DNA of 64,000 bases. Source: Ferruginibacter sp. (GTDB lineage Bacteria > Bacteroidota > Bacteroidia > Chitinophagales > Chitinophagaceae). The translations under genes and the position numbers were made by a program. The notes beneath the pieces are model-generated. The model had not been told where the DNA came from. It saw only the letters and a list, made by a program, of their open reading frames with translations, and ran no database searches. This document shows, piece by piece, positions 43,756 to 54,285 of the stretch (its first letter is position 1; the number at the start of each line of letters is the position of its first letter). The stretch covers positions 1 through 64,000 of the forward strand of contig JAGOAX010000013.1 in the NCBI GenBank assembly GCA_017983695.1. Direction: 5' to 3'.

Positions 43756-46233
43756 CTATTCAATTAAGAATTGTTTAAAAACTATCTCACCATCTTGTGT
43801 AATACCTTGTATTGTAAGCAAATTTATTTTGCTGTTATCATTATTGAAATATTCAAATCTATATTGCCCATCCTTTGCTGGTTTAATATTTCCATTCCAA
43901 TACAAGGTAAATCTATAATCACTTTCAGATACGTTTGTAGGATTATCGTAATCTGGCGAAAAAAAATCTTTAACTATGGCATAACCAGCTCTTCGTTCTT
44001 TTGTATATGTTTTATCATAAATCCTTGCTATATAATCTTTTCCTGTTTTTGTATAAAAAGCAATAGCACCTTGTGTAACACCTAAAGCGGCAGCTTCATT
44101 CTTAAGTACCTTTATTAATGCTACATCACTTACGGCAAGTGAATTTATCACATCTTTACTTACGTTAACTTCATTTATGAAATATGCTATACCTCCTTCT
44201 TCTAATACATTAGGAGTGCTTAATGGGTCGGTACTCTCCTCGCCACTTATTGGGTTTGCAATAGCTAAGCCGGAAAATCGGTTAAAAGACACGTTAGGGT
44301 CAAAAGGATTGCCTTCTACAGTAATACCTGGTATTGAGGCTTGTAACATTTGCCAAATGGTAAAAGAGTTCTTAAATTCTACTGGATCAATTGATTTGCC
44401 CATTTGAAATACTCCTGTAGTATATTCATTATTTAAAGAATCAATTTTTGAAATCTTTTTAGATTTAATTACAACATTATCTAAAGTTTTATAGCTTGCT
44501 AAACTATCGGTTCTTTTTATTGCCGCTTTTAATGAAGCAAATAACATATTTTGAGTATTTGCTAAGTCTAAAGTGTCTAAGTTAATAGTAGGAGTTTGCT
44601 CTGATTTTTTTAAGCTATCAATATAATTAGGGAACAATTTTACATCAACAATAAATTTTTCTTTTTTGTTGTTGGTACCCATGTAAGCAACTTCGGCATC
44701 TTTTTTAAAATTGATATCCGAAAGTAAAAATTCGCCTTTATCAGTAACAGATGCCTCTGCAAGGATTGACGTAGAGTCTGCCCCTCTAATAATAAAGGAA
44801 ACTTTACCATCTTTTATAATTTCTGAGCGGTCGCTTTTATGCATAGTGCCTTTAAATGAAAGTGCAGATTCGACAGGAAATTTTAGAGCATTTTCCTCTT
44901 GAGAAATTATTTTTTTCCAATTAAATCTTCTCCAGCCATGCGTCATCAACAAAATATCCAGATGGCGTAAAGTAACAGCTTCTTTATCTTTTACATAATA
45001 GCCTTGATTGAAAATATTGCCCTTTAATTCTGCACTGAATAATAGCGTAGCAGCAATATTGTTTTCATAAATTACAGAAGGATTAAAATCTGTTACCAGG
45101 CAAGAAATTGAATTGTTTGTTATATTATCAAAACTAAAACTTACTCTATTTTTTCCTTTGGCAGAAATATTTTTAAGTTCATTTTTAAGCTTAGGTTCTT
45201 CTATGTTGTAATTTTCATTAAATGCAATTCTTTCTGCTAAAGGCAAATTGTTTTTATCAAAAACTGTTATTTGCATTATACCGGGAGGTAACCCTTTTTT
45301 ACTAATACTTACCGCCATTTGGCCATCATCTATATTAAGCAGTGTTGTATTTATTACCTGGTAATTTAGTTGTGTAACTACTTTTAATTCATTGTAATTT
45401 TCTTTATTTTTATCACCTCTTCTTAATATTACAAAAAGCTTATTGGGGTTATTGTTGGTTATTTTTATATTAATTCCTTCTTCTTTTGCTTCCGGTAATG
45501 AAAAGTTTAATTTTGAAGAATAGCCAAAATTTACTGTAGCCTTATATTTTTTGCCTACAAGTGGTTGTATATCAAATAGCCCCATGCCATCATGCTCGGT
45601 TTTTATATCAACTATTTTAGTACCATCTTCGCTTTCTATTTGTCCGGTAAGTGTTATCGGAAATCCATTATTGTCAGTGGCCTTAAAAGCTACTCTATTG
45701 TCTACGCCTGCAATCAAATCGCCACCTTCCGGAAAAAAAATTAGTTGAAGAGAGGCTGTTTTTTTTGATTTTTCATTTTGTTTAAAATCATCTCCATAAA
45801 TAAAGATATTTTTTCTAAAAATAAACTCTGGAAAATTAAGCATCCATAAAGTATATGCATTTATTGAATAATTTCCTGTTACTGTTTTTTCCGGAATTGT
45901 AAATGTGGCACCAGTACTACCAAGACTATCTAATTGGTACATGTTTTTTTGAATTACATTTCCTTTTTCATCTACTAAATCAATATAAATAATGCGACTT
46001 AAATATGTGGGTCCATCAATAGTGCTGCACCAAGCTTTCATCCAAATATTTTCCTTTGCCAGATAATAAGTTTTATCAGTTTGCAGAAATACTTTTTCTT
46101 GCGGATAGTCATTGCGCCATTTGTCAAGCTTTAATTTAAAATCATTTTGCTGGCCATATATATTTATTATCGAAGTTAAAAGTAAGCTTAATAGACATAT
46201 TCGCTGTACTTGTGGGGCAAACAAGAATTTCAT
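43756..46233 (-). CDS. MG2-like and TonB-plug-like surface protein
   Basis: An 825-residue exported protein. A signal peptide (residues about 9-27, ending IYGQQN) precedes macroglobulin MG2-like beta domains with VFLQTDKTYYLAKENIWMKA near residue 48 and TGNYSINAYTLWMLN. The C-terminal third resembles a TonB receptor plug (NPFDPNVSFNRF, VALIKVLKNEAAALG) but no barrel follows. It is last in the SusC/SusD gene run, behind a terminator-like hairpin. It may be a periplasmic or surface accessory factor; its role is unproven. Confidence 0.7.
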   Translation of the reverse strand: MKFLFAPQVQRICLLSLLLTSIINIYGQQNDFKLKLDKWRNDYPQEKVFLQTDKTYYLAKENIWMKAWCSTIDGPTYLSRIIYIDLVDEKGNVIQKNMYQLDSLGSTGATFTIPEKTVTGNYSINAYTLWMLNFPEFIFRKNIFIYGDDFKQNEKSKKTASLQLIFFPEGGDLIAGVDNRVAFKATDNNGFPITLTGQIESEDGTKIVDIKTEHDGMGLFDIQPLVGKKYKATVNFGYSSKLNFSLPEAKEEGINIKITNNNPNKLFVILRRGDKNKENYNELKVVTQLNYQVINTTLLNIDDGQMAVSISKKGLPPGIMQITVFDKNNLPLAERIAFNENYNIEEPKLKNELKNISAKGKNRVSFSFDNITNNSISCLVTDFNPSVIYENNIAATLLFSAELKGNIFNQGYYVKDKEAVTLRHLDILLMTHGWRRFNWKKIISQEENALKFPVESALSFKGTMHKSDRSEIIKDGKVSFIIRGADSTSILAEASVTDKGEFLLSDINFKKDAEVAYMGTNNKKEKFIVDVKLFPNYIDSLKKSEQTPTINLDTLDLANTQNMLFASLKAAIKRTDSLASYKTLDNVVIKSKKISKIDSLNNEYTTGVFQMGKSIDPVEFKNSFTIWQMLQASIPGITVEGNPFDPNVSFNRFSGLAIANPISGEESTDPLSTPNVLEEGGIAYFINEVNVSKDVINSLAVSDVALIKVLKNEAAALGVTQGAIAFYTKTGKDYIARIYDKTYTKERRAGYAIVKDFFSPDYDNPTNVSESDYRFTLYWNGNIKPAKDGQYRFEYFNNDNSKINLLTIQGITQDGEIVFKQFLIE

Positions 46234-46252
46234 TTTTTGTAAAATTTAGGAC

Positions 46253-46284
46253 AAAAAAAACTCCGGTACTACCGGAGTTTTTTT
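46253..46284 (-). terminator. Terminator-like hairpin between the DUF4397 gene and the MG2-like gene
   Basis: AAACTCCGGT and ACCGGAGTTT arms with an ACT loop and A/T runs on both sides. On the minus strand it lies just after the DUF4397 stop codon and could reduce read-through into the MG2-like gene. Confidence 0.75.
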
Positions 46285-46295
46285 ATAAAATATCG

Positions 46296-47093
46296 TTACC
46301 GGTTATAAATAAAACTAAATAATCGCCTTCTAACATCGGTTGTAGTTGTAATAGAATTATAACCCCTTGTACTAATACTATATACTCTTTGATTTATCAC
46401 AGAGCTGGAACTTGCATAAGTAGCTATAGCTGTAGTAGTAGCTGCGGCACCTGCTGGCCTAATAGACCAAGAGGTCCCTGCATTTAATGGAACAGTAAAA
46501 TATGTACTCATCTCCTTATACAGTATTGGGCCAGCTACTTTTGTTGAAGTAGTTGATGTGTAGCCGGTGCCAAAATACAAATCAATACCTCCAGCTAAAT
46601 CAGGCATTAGATTGATAAACCTGTATTTAATAAAACCTGAATCTGGTGTGGAAAGATCATCTTCTGCTAAAATTGAAACAGTATTTGCAGCAGTATCTGC
46701 AAAATACAAAGAGTAGGTTTTGTTAGCCGTTAAATCTACAGTTGCCGAAGCCACTTCAACGGAATCGTTATTTGTACCCACATTTGGTAAAGAGATTGTA
46801 ACTTTTCTAGAGCCCGGGCTTACCGCAAGATAATCTGCGTAGCTACCACCCCCGGTATTTAATCCGCCACCCGGAAAAGGGGTAGCATAAGTTAAGTTAC
46901 TACTTACTCTTATACCATCTATTTTAATTTGATATGCAGGGTTTGATTTGTAAGAAGAAAAGAAATTTATTTTTAACGATGCTTGGCCATCAATAAAATT
47001 GGTTTCTTTTAAGTTAAACGAATTTTTAGTACATCCGGCAATTATCAATATAGAAAATATTGCGGGTGTTATTATTTTTAAGATATGTTTCAT
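46296..47093 (-). CDS. DUF4397 domain lipoprotein
   Basis: The start at 47093 gives 265 residues with signal MKHILKIITPAIFSILIIAGC; a longer frame would place 34 irrelevant residues in front and overlap susD. The body contains the DUF4397 pattern IKYRFINLMPDLAGGIDLYF (about residues 157-176) and two beta-sandwich-like halves. It follows susD by 20 nt and is probably a surface lipoprotein of the same uptake operon. No binding residues can be named. Confidence 0.82.
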   Translation of the reverse strand: MKHILKIITPAIFSILIIAGCTKNSFNLKETNFIDGQASLKINFFSSYKSNPAYQIKIDGIRVSSNLTYATPFPGGGLNTGGGSYADYLAVSPGSRKVTISLPNVGTNNDSVEVASATVDLTANKTYSLYFADTAANTVSILAEDDLSTPDSGFIKYRFINLMPDLAGGIDLYFGTGYTSTTSTKVAGPILYKEMSTYFTVPLNAGTSWSIRPAGAAATTTAIATYASSSSVINQRVYSISTRGYNSITTTTDVRRRLFSFIYNR

Positions 47094-47113
47094 AATACTC
47101 AATTTTAATTTTA

Positions 47114-48784
47114 TTAAGGTTTGCTGAACCAACATTCGTAAGTATGGTAATCTAAATTTGTAGCTCCTAAAGTTTTCAATTGTTCTAAATTCCAAACATA
47201 TTCTGAGTTAAACCTTGGACGAACACGATAAACAGGTTTATTATTATTGTAAACATAATAACTTGAAGGCAAGCTAAAATTTTTATATACCTGATCACCT
47301 GTTTCTGGATCAGCATCTATATAATGAAAACGACGCATATCAACCCATGTTTCTAAAAAGCCATAACCCCAAAGTGCTATATATTTTTGTAGCATGATAT
47401 CAGTAATGGTAATTGTTGTAGCAGATTTTACATTATTACTTGCAAGATATTTTGATCTATTTGTTGCTGAAATAGGTGCAATGGTAAATAAGCTTGCGTT
47501 ACCTCTATTAGCACTATAACTTTTATTAATAAAGTCGAAATGTGCATTAATTCCATTTAAATATGCTGTATGTGCCAATGTCTTTTGCCCCATTCTATAG
47601 GCAGCTTCAGCTTTTATAAATTGCATTTCTGCGTAAGTTATTACGGGCATAACTGCTTTGTCTCTAAATAAATATTTTCCTGCAGAAAGTGTAAATACAG
47701 CTGAACTTGGGTTGGCATAAATGCTGTCGCCCCAAACTACAGAAACTCTTTTACGTGCATTTATCCAATTGGCAGAATTCACAGCGTATGTACCAGTAAG
47801 TGCACTGAAGGGATCGCCATTTCCAGGGTCAACGCCACGGTAACCACCATTACCGTTAGTAGTATCTTGAGAGCGAGTAAGCATTTGCGCCATACGAGGG
47901 TCTCTATCGGCTGGTAAGCCTGTGTTTGCAATTGTGGTACCATCTAAAAGTTTTACAATAAAATTACTCTGGCGAAATAAAGTTAAATTGTTTCTATAAG
48001 TTCCATAAAAATTAGCGTCGTCATTTTTAGAAGCATCGAAAGGTATTACAAAATCATCATCAACAGATGCCATTGCTAAATCACAATATTTAATTACTGA
48101 ATCTGCTTTATATAAACCAGCTTTATTAGTAAGGCGATGGAAATTTTTAGCTAATATTGAATAGTTTAATTTTCTCCATTTGGTAATATTTCCATTGAAT
48201 GAAATATCACTATTACCCATGGTAACCGTTTTAGTTTGCGCATTTTGCAAATATTGATCGGCTAAGCGACACAAAGAATCTACGCCTTGATATACAACTT
48301 GCTGCGAATCGTATTTAAAATAATAAGTACCTTCTTTAAATGCTTCGTTAAAAATTATTTCGCCATGATAATCAGTTGCCATTTGAAACATAAGAGCTTT
48401 TAAAACAAGTGAAGCACCAGCATAATCGTATTGTTCTTTATCTACACCGTTTTTTATTATGTAGTTTAAATTAGCACCAAGACCAAAATACGTTTGTCTC
48501 CAAATATCACCTGATGCATCACTATTTAATAAAAAGCCATGTCTATCCCAAGTGTCGGCATTGCCATTTGCGGATGCTAATAAATTTTGTACATATTTAC
48601 TCATGTACCTTGCATCAAATTGCACGCCCCTAGGTATGCCTGATAACATAGCAGGGAATACTGAACTATTAGAGGGGTTTTGTGTAGTATCGGGATCGGA
48701 GTTGATATTTAAATACTTTTTGCAACTTACCATTGATAAAACCAGTAAGCTTAGTAGCATTGTTTTTATAAATATATTTTTCAT
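47114..48784 (-). CDS. SusD/RagB-like outer-membrane nutrient-binding lipoprotein
   Basis: A 556-residue lipoprotein (MKNIFIKTMLLSLLVLSMVSC, Cys 21) with KKYLNINSDPDTTQNPS, the usual start of SusD-like proteins, and a TPR-like helical body (YAGASLVLKALMFQMATD, ITYAEMQFIKAEAAYRMG). It caps the SusC channel. It starts 18 nt after susC ends. The substrate is unknown because no glycan-active enzymes are near. Confidence 0.92.
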   Translation of the reverse strand: MKNIFIKTMLLSLLVLSMVSCKKYLNINSDPDTTQNPSNSSVFPAMLSGIPRGVQFDARYMSKYVQNLLASANGNADTWDRHGFLLNSDASGDIWRQTYFGLGANLNYIIKNGVDKEQYDYAGASLVLKALMFQMATDYHGEIIFNEAFKEGTYYFKYDSQQVVYQGVDSLCRLADQYLQNAQTKTVTMGNSDISFNGNITKWRKLNYSILAKNFHRLTNKAGLYKADSVIKYCDLAMASVDDDFVIPFDASKNDDANFYGTYRNNLTLFRQSNFIVKLLDGTTIANTGLPADRDPRMAQMLTRSQDTTNGNGGYRGVDPGNGDPFSALTGTYAVNSANWINARKRVSVVWGDSIYANPSSAVFTLSAGKYLFRDKAVMPVITYAEMQFIKAEAAYRMGQKTLAHTAYLNGINAHFDFINKSYSANRGNASLFTIAPISATNRSKYLASNNVKSATTITITDIMLQKYIALWGYGFLETWVDMRRFHYIDADPETGDQVYKNFSLPSSYYVYNNNKPVYRVRPRFNSEYVWNLEQLKTLGATNLDYHTYECWFSKP

Positions 48785-48802
48785 CGTTATTATTTTAAAT
48801 AA

Positions 48803-51800
48803 TTAAAATTGTGCTTTAATACCAAAATTGATACCTCTTGGATTTGGAATTGCTCCGTAATCTATACCAGAACCACCAAAACCACGAGAGTTAGACGAAT
48901 TCAAGGCATTTACGTTAGGATCCATACCAGAATAATTGGTAATAATAAATAAATCTGTACCAGTTACAAAAACAGAGGCACTTCTTACTATTTTTTGCCT
49001 TTTAACTATTTTTTCAGGTAGTCTATATCCAATAGTAATATCCCTCATTCTTAGCCAATTTACTCTTTCTATAAAGTCACCTTCGGCAAATGCTACATCA
49101 TAATAGTCGTTTCTATAATAAGGCACAATTGTAATTGTGTTTTTAGTAGGGTTAGTAGTATTTTGTAAGCCATCTGCTAATACGCCATCAATTATTCTTG
49201 GTTGCAATCTATCTAAAGTTTTAGTACTTGTACCAGTTAATACCATCATAGCTTCGTTTCCATTAAATACATCTCCACCTTTTCTTATATCCAAGTTAAA
49301 TGATACTGAAAGGTTTTGCATAATAGTAAAACTATTTATTAAACCTATTTTGTAATCAGGTGTTCTATCTCCAATATTTGTATATGTAGTACTATTTATT
49401 GGTAAACCTGTAGTAGGTGAAATTAATAACTGGCCAGCATCATTACGCTGAAAAACTAAGCCAACTAAATTTGCGATTGACGTGCCCACAGAAACTTCAG
49501 ATCTTACGTTTCCAAAAACCCAGGTATCAGAATCGTAGTATAATGGTAAATCAGCAGGCATTTTTTTAACTATACCTCTGTTTTTATCAAAATTCACTGT
49601 AACATCCCAGGTAAAGTTTTTGCTTTGTACCGGGCTACCTTTTAGCTGAATTTCAATTCCCTTATTTTCTAATTCTCCACCATTAATATATTTTAACACA
49701 CCACCTGTACCATAGCTTAAACGATTACTTACTATTTGATCTTTGGTGTTGATCACGTAATACGCCACATCCAGATTAAGTCGTTTTCTTAAAAACTGAA
49801 ATTCGCCTCCTATTTCAAAGTTTCTCGAAAACTCTGGTTTTAAATCCTTGTTACTTGCAAATACATCTAATGCAAATCCTCCACCTGTAGTAGTAACAGT
49901 TGAAAACTGCGGATCAATTCTATATGCAACTGATGGCCCCTTACCAGTGGTAGCATAAGAGGCTCTTAATTTACCATAAGAAAGCCAGTTCATTTCTTTA
50001 AAGGCTTTTAAATCAGAAAAAATAAAGCTGGCCGAGGCACTTCCGTAGGTGTAAAATGGCTGCGTATTATAAAACTTAGATGTTAGGGTAGAAATCCCTT
50101 CTCGAATACCAGAAAAAGTTAAAAAAGCTATATTGTTATAACCTAAGGTATAATTGGCGAAAGCTCTAATTTTTCTAATTTCAGTTCTTACCAATTTTGC
50201 CGCTTGCGTTAATGGAGCAGTATTGTTTATAGAAATAAAATCAGGCTCAAAAAATTGTTCGCCTCTTTGTGAGTTTACGTTTCTTCTATTCCCCTCAATA
50301 TAAAAAGAAGTGCTTAAGGTATTTACGAATTTTTTTGCAATTGTCTTTTTAAAAGTTGCTCTAGCTATACCATTTATATTGCTAAATGTTTGTACGTAAG
50401 ATGATAAAAAGCCCTTAGTTGCAAAACCGTATCTTGAAAAGGGGTGAGTTAAATAATATCCTTCAGTAGTATAGTTATCAACACCTATAATAGTAGTAAG
50501 GTTTAACCATTTAACTGGGTCTGCACTAAAATTAATATTACCCGTTAAACGGTTAGTTTTATCGTTGCTTTTATTTTTGTTTACATCCCAGTATGGGTTA
50601 TCAAATTCAGCAGCCAGGTCGGCAGAGTTTTTAATAACTTTTCTTGTCCCATCTGCATTTTGATAATTTCTTGCATCTATATCTGTTGGGTATGTAATTA
50701 AGTTGTTGTAATAAGTACCAGCTCCTTTTGGTACTTTATCATTATCAGAAATTATGTACGCCCAGCTTGAAGATAAGTTCATTTTTTCTCCCAACTTGGT
50801 TTGTGCTGATAAACGAAAAGTCATTCTGGTATAACCAGTATTTGCTACTACACCACTAGAGTTTAAATAACCTGTAGAAAAACGATAACTGGCATCTTTA
50901 TTACCTGCATCAATTGCCATATTATGCTGCTGAGAAAAACTTTTTTCAAAGAAGTTTTTTAAGTTATCAAATTTTTCAGTGGTTCCATTGTACTCTGGGC
51001 CAAAATAGCGGAAACCATAAGTTGCAGAGTAAGCTTCAGGGTTATAAATTCCATTTGTTCCTCTTGAAAATTGTGTTTGTATTTGCGGAAAACGATACAC
51101 TTCGTCCATTCTGAAAGAGTTATCGTAACTAATTCTTGCTTTACCTGAAACTCCCTTTTTAGTGGTAATAATTATGGCGCCAGAAGCTCCATCAGACCCA
51201 TAAAGTGCTGCTGCTTCAGGCCCCTTTAGTATAACAACCTGTTCAATGTCTTCTGGATTTATATCTGCTATACGGTTGGTATAATCACTGTTTCTATTAG
51301 CAAAGCCTACAGCATTTGTGTTGCTTGCGGCAATAAGATCTTCCTGATTTAAGGAATTGTTATCTAGTGGCACACCATCTACTACAAATAATGGTTGGTT
51401 ATTACCACCAATAGATGTAGCACCCCGTAACATTATTGTAGCACTGGCGCCGGGCAAACCTGATGTAGAAGTAACTGTTAAGCCTGGTACTCTGCCTGCA
51501 AGTGAGTTCAAAAAATTATCCCTTCTTGTAGCTGCAAGTTCGGCTCCAGAAACTACAGGTGTTTGGTACGCAAGTTCCCTTTTATTCCGTTTTTGCCCGT
51601 ATCCTGTTACAATTACGTTTTCTAACTCTTTGTCGGTAGAAACTAGTTTAATATTAATCATTCCAGTGGCAGGTACGCTTTTTTGTTGTGCTACATAACC
51701 TACAAAAGTAAATTGTAAGGTATGACCTGTAGCTGCTGCTATTGAATAATAGCCTGCATCATTGGTTTGCACTTTTCTGCCTGTGGTATTATTAGCAACA

Positions 51801-51937
51801 GTAACGCCAGGCATAGGTGTGCCATCATCATTTGAAATAACTGTTCCCGTTACTGCTCTCTCTTGTGCATGTAAATTTTGCATCAAGGCGAACAGCATTA
51901 GTGGGAGAATAAAGAATAATCGGAGTAATTTTCTCAT
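48803..51937 (-). CDS. SusC/RagA-family TonB-linked outer-membrane transporter
   Basis: A 1044-residue protein. A signal peptide ends at HAQERA (residue 25). A CarboxypepD_reg-like domain (VTGTVISNDDGTPMPGVTVA, residues about 29-100) leads to the SusC signature VIVTGYGQKRNKRE, the plug with LAGRVPGLTVTSTSG and PLFVVDGVPLDNN, and GPEAAALYGSDGASGAIIITTKKG. The barrel ends in NFGIKAQF. It transports ligands captured by the SusD-like partner using TonB energy. A DeoR-family regulator gene lies 53 nt upstream. Confidence 0.95.
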   Translation of the reverse strand: MRKLLRLFFILPLMLFALMQNLHAQERAVTGTVISNDDGTPMPGVTVANNTTGRKVQTNDAGYYSIAAATGHTLQFTFVGYVAQQKSVPATGMINIKLVSTDKELENVIVTGYGQKRNKRELAYQTPVVSGAELAATRRDNFLNSLAGRVPGLTVTSTSGLPGASATIMLRGATSIGGNNQPLFVVDGVPLDNNSLNQEDLIAASNTNAVGFANRNSDYTNRIADINPEDIEQVVILKGPEAAALYGSDGASGAIIITTKKGVSGKARISYDNSFRMDEVYRFPQIQTQFSRGTNGIYNPEAYSATYGFRYFGPEYNGTTEKFDNLKNFFEKSFSQQHNMAIDAGNKDASYRFSTGYLNSSGVVANTGYTRMTFRLSAQTKLGEKMNLSSSWAYIISDNDKVPKGAGTYYNNLITYPTDIDARNYQNADGTRKVIKNSADLAAEFDNPYWDVNKNKSNDKTNRLTGNINFSADPVKWLNLTTIIGVDNYTTEGYYLTHPFSRYGFATKGFLSSYVQTFSNINGIARATFKKTIAKKFVNTLSTSFYIEGNRRNVNSQRGEQFFEPDFISINNTAPLTQAAKLVRTEIRKIRAFANYTLGYNNIAFLTFSGIREGISTLTSKFYNTQPFYTYGSASASFIFSDLKAFKEMNWLSYGKLRASYATTGKGPSVAYRIDPQFSTVTTTGGGFALDVFASNKDLKPEFSRNFEIGGEFQFLRKRLNLDVAYYVINTKDQIVSNRLSYGTGGVLKYINGGELENKGIEIQLKGSPVQSKNFTWDVTVNFDKNRGIVKKMPADLPLYYDSDTWVFGNVRSEVSVGTSIANLVGLVFQRNDAGQLLISPTTGLPINSTTYTNIGDRTPDYKIGLINSFTIMQNLSVSFNLDIRKGGDVFNGNEAMMVLTGTSTKTLDRLQPRIIDGVLADGLQNTTNPTKNTITIVPYYRNDYYDVAFAEGDFIERVNWLRMRDITIGYRLPEKIVKRQKIVRSASVFVTGTDLFIITNYSGMDPNVNALNSSNSRGFGGSGIDYGAIPNPRGINFGIKAQF

Positions 51938-51990
51938 AGCTGTTTGTTTTAATTTTAATTAGCAATAAATAAAAAATTATAAATAGATTA

Positions 51991-52740
51991 TTATGTAACG
52001 TTTATACCTGCTTCAATATATGGTTTAAATATTGGGTCATTGGAATCTAATTCTGTAATCAACATATCAATATCACACAAATCACAAACTTTTATTGGTT
52101 GAACTGAATTTACTTTTTCGGAAATGCTTAAAAGAACAACCTTTTTTGCAGCCTTTATCATGGCCTGCTTTAACTGTACAACATCCCAGTCATTGTCGGT
52201 AATGCCATGGTTAAGGTCGATGGCATTTATGCCTAAAAAACAAAGATCGGGCTTTAAGCTTTTAATACGGCTGAGTGCATCGGCACCTAATGTTATTTTA
52301 GAATTTTTGGATAACTTATCGCCAATTACAATCACTTCTAAATTGGGGTGGTGCATATATTCCACAATAGCAGGAATGCTTCCGGAAATGAAAGTTGCAG
52401 ATAAGCTTACCGGCAAAGCCCTGGCTAATTCTACAATTGTAGTGCCGCCACCGGTTAATATAAACATGCCGTCTTTAATAAGCCCTGCGGCTTTATCGGC
52501 AATTATTTTCTTATTATCCTGAGAATAGATCTTTTTAGATGGATAGGTAATATCATTAAATGCCAGTGATAAGGCGCCACCGTGAACCTTAATTAATTTT
52601 CCTACCTCTGATAATTCCTGTAAATCTCTACGGATGGTATCTTCAGATACATCTATATCACTGCTTAAAGATGCAGACAGCACTTTATTATGCAAATTTA
52701 CCTGGTGTACTATGTACGCCTGTCTTTCTCTTTTTAGCAT
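51991..52740 (-). CDS. DeoR-family transcriptional regulator
   Basis: A 249-residue protein with an N-terminal winged helix (ERQAYIVHQVNLHNKVLSA, SEDTIRRDLQELSEVGKLIKVHGGAL, residues about 4-55) and a C-terminal sugar-phosphate-sensing DeoRC domain with GGGTTIVELARAL near residue 96 and FLGINAIDLNHGITDND. Members usually repress carbohydrate operons and respond to a phosphosugar. Its position upstream of the SusC gene on the same strand suggests that it controls that locus. Confidence 0.92.
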   Translation of the reverse strand: MLKRERQAYIVHQVNLHNKVLSASLSSDIDVSEDTIRRDLQELSEVGKLIKVHGGALSLAFNDITYPSKKIYSQDNKKIIADKAAGLIKDGMFILTGGGTTIVELARALPVSLSATFISGSIPAIVEYMHHPNLEVIVIGDKLSKNSKITLGADALSRIKSLKPDLCFLGINAIDLNHGITDNDWDVVQLKQAMIKAAKKVVLLSISEKVNSVQPIKVCDLCDIDMLITELDSNDPIFKPYIEAGINVT

Positions 52741-52900
52741 TAGTTTGTTCGTGAGAACTAAATTATAGAAAATGTTGCAAAAAACCGCATTGTTCTGCCA
52801 CTATTATTACACAATCTGTGCAAAAGCCTGCAAAAAAGTGCTGTTACTGGTCTCCGGGGCGGCGAGTTATATGCTATCAACCAGTTATTGCTGAAATTTT

Positions 52901-54232
52901 TTATGGAGCGTTTACTTTGTTTTTGTCTTTAAAAAGCTCCTGTAATTTGCTGTTCTTTTTCGAAAGTTTTGGCAAAGCCAGGCTGTCTGTAGATTTTGAA
53001 TTATCGTTTTCCTCATCTTCTTCGCCGGTATAATAATTGCCAAACAGGTTAGATAGGACTTTTGCATGGTAAATACTGCGGGTAAATTTATTGCCAATAA
53101 CTATTATAGTGGCGTTTTCTTTAAGCAAACGTATAAAAGTAGCATTACTGCCATGCCACCAGCCGTTGTGATAAATAATTTTTTTACCATCAGGAAAAAT
53201 ATTCATGCGCCAGCCGAGGCCATAATTTTTTATGCCTGGTTTTTCATTACTGTAAGGGGCATAGGCTTGGGCTAGTGTTATTTCAGTAAAAATTTTATTG
53301 CTGAGTAAAGCCCTGTCCCAAATTAAAAGATCCCGAGGGGTGGTATAAATATTTTTATCGCCGTAAACACCGTCCAGGTAGTTTACGGGAATTAAGTTAC
53401 CCCTCCAGTCGTAACTGGGGGGTGTCTTTGTAAGATCGGTGGTATCGTAAACAAAAGTATTTTTCATTTGCAGCGGGATAAAAAAACTTTGCTTTAAATA
53501 TTCAGAAAACTTTTTACCGCTTACTGTTTCAATCAACACTGCTAACAGGGCATAATTGGTATTGCAATACGTAAAATGTGTATTGGGTGATGCAATATTT
53601 TCAAGCACGGCTTTTTTGTTAACCAGGTAATCCAGCACATCTTCATTGGTAATTGTTTTGGTTTTATCCCAACCAAGTTTTTCCATAAAGTATAAATAGT
53701 TGGGTAAGCCGCTGCGGTGGTTTAACAAAGACCTTATGGTAACACCAGGGTAATTGAACTTCGTTATATATTTACTCAGCTCATCATCAATATTCAGTTT
53801 TCCATCCTGCCAAAGTTTTAAAACCGCCATTGCTGTAAAGGTTTTAGAAACAGATGCAATATGCAGTGGGGTATTTTCGGTAATAAAATCTGTGCCGGGT
53901 AAATATGCGGTGCCGGTATATTTTTCAAAAACAATATTGCCGTTTTTAGCCACAATCATACCTCCATTAAATCCCTTAAGTAATAATGCGGAATCGTACC
54001 AAAGGGTACATGCCTTATTAAGGTTTTCAGCTTCCTGTTTAGATATGGGTTGCGGTTTGGGCAATGCTATTATTGCGCTGCTGTCTTTTACTTGAATGGG
54101 GTTATGTTTTTTTGTGGTTGACTGGCATGAAAAGAATAAAATGATGATAATAGGTACCAAAAACTTATGCAAACGTTGCCATTTTATTTTGAGGCTGGTT
54201 TTATTGGATAAAGTATAAAAAAATGGTTTCAT
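52901..54232 (-). CDS. Serine beta-lactamase-fold hydrolase (class C-like) lipoprotein
   Basis: The start at 54232 gives 443 residues with signal region MKPFFYTLSNKTSLKIKWQR, then a hydrophobic stretch and Cys at residue 36 (FFSC). The catalytic SxxK tetrad is SVSK at 127-130 (HIASVSKTFTA). The Tyr motif is YCNTNY and the KTG-like box appears as HNGWWHG. It is a periplasmic D-alanyl-D-alanine carboxypeptidase or esterase relative; penicillin resistance cannot be inferred. It is divergent from serA. Confidence 0.9.
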   Translation of the reverse strand: MKPFFYTLSNKTSLKIKWQRLHKFLVPIIIILFFSCQSTTKKHNPIQVKDSSAIIALPKPQPISKQEAENLNKACTLWYDSALLLKGFNGGMIVAKNGNIVFEKYTGTAYLPGTDFITENTPLHIASVSKTFTAMAVLKLWQDGKLNIDDELSKYITKFNYPGVTIRSLLNHRSGLPNYLYFMEKLGWDKTKTITNEDVLDYLVNKKAVLENIASPNTHFTYCNTNYALLAVLIETVSGKKFSEYLKQSFFIPLQMKNTFVYDTTDLTKTPPSYDWRGNLIPVNYLDGVYGDKNIYTTPRDLLIWDRALLSNKIFTEITLAQAYAPYSNEKPGIKNYGLGWRMNIFPDGKKIIYHNGWWHGSNATFIRLLKENATIIVIGNKFTRSIYHAKVLSNLFGNYYTGEEDEENDNSKSTDSLALPKLSKKNSKLQELFKDKNKVNAP

Positions 54233-54255
54233 AAAAATAAAAGACTTATATAGAA

Positions 54256-54263
54256 TATATTTG
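54256..54263 (+). promoter_or_regulatory. Predicted -7 box for serA
   Basis: TATATTTG followed by CA, an exact TAnnTTTG match, 22 nt upstream of the serA ATG. Confidence 0.6.
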
Positions 54264-54285
54264 CACAAAATACGGAGTAATAATC

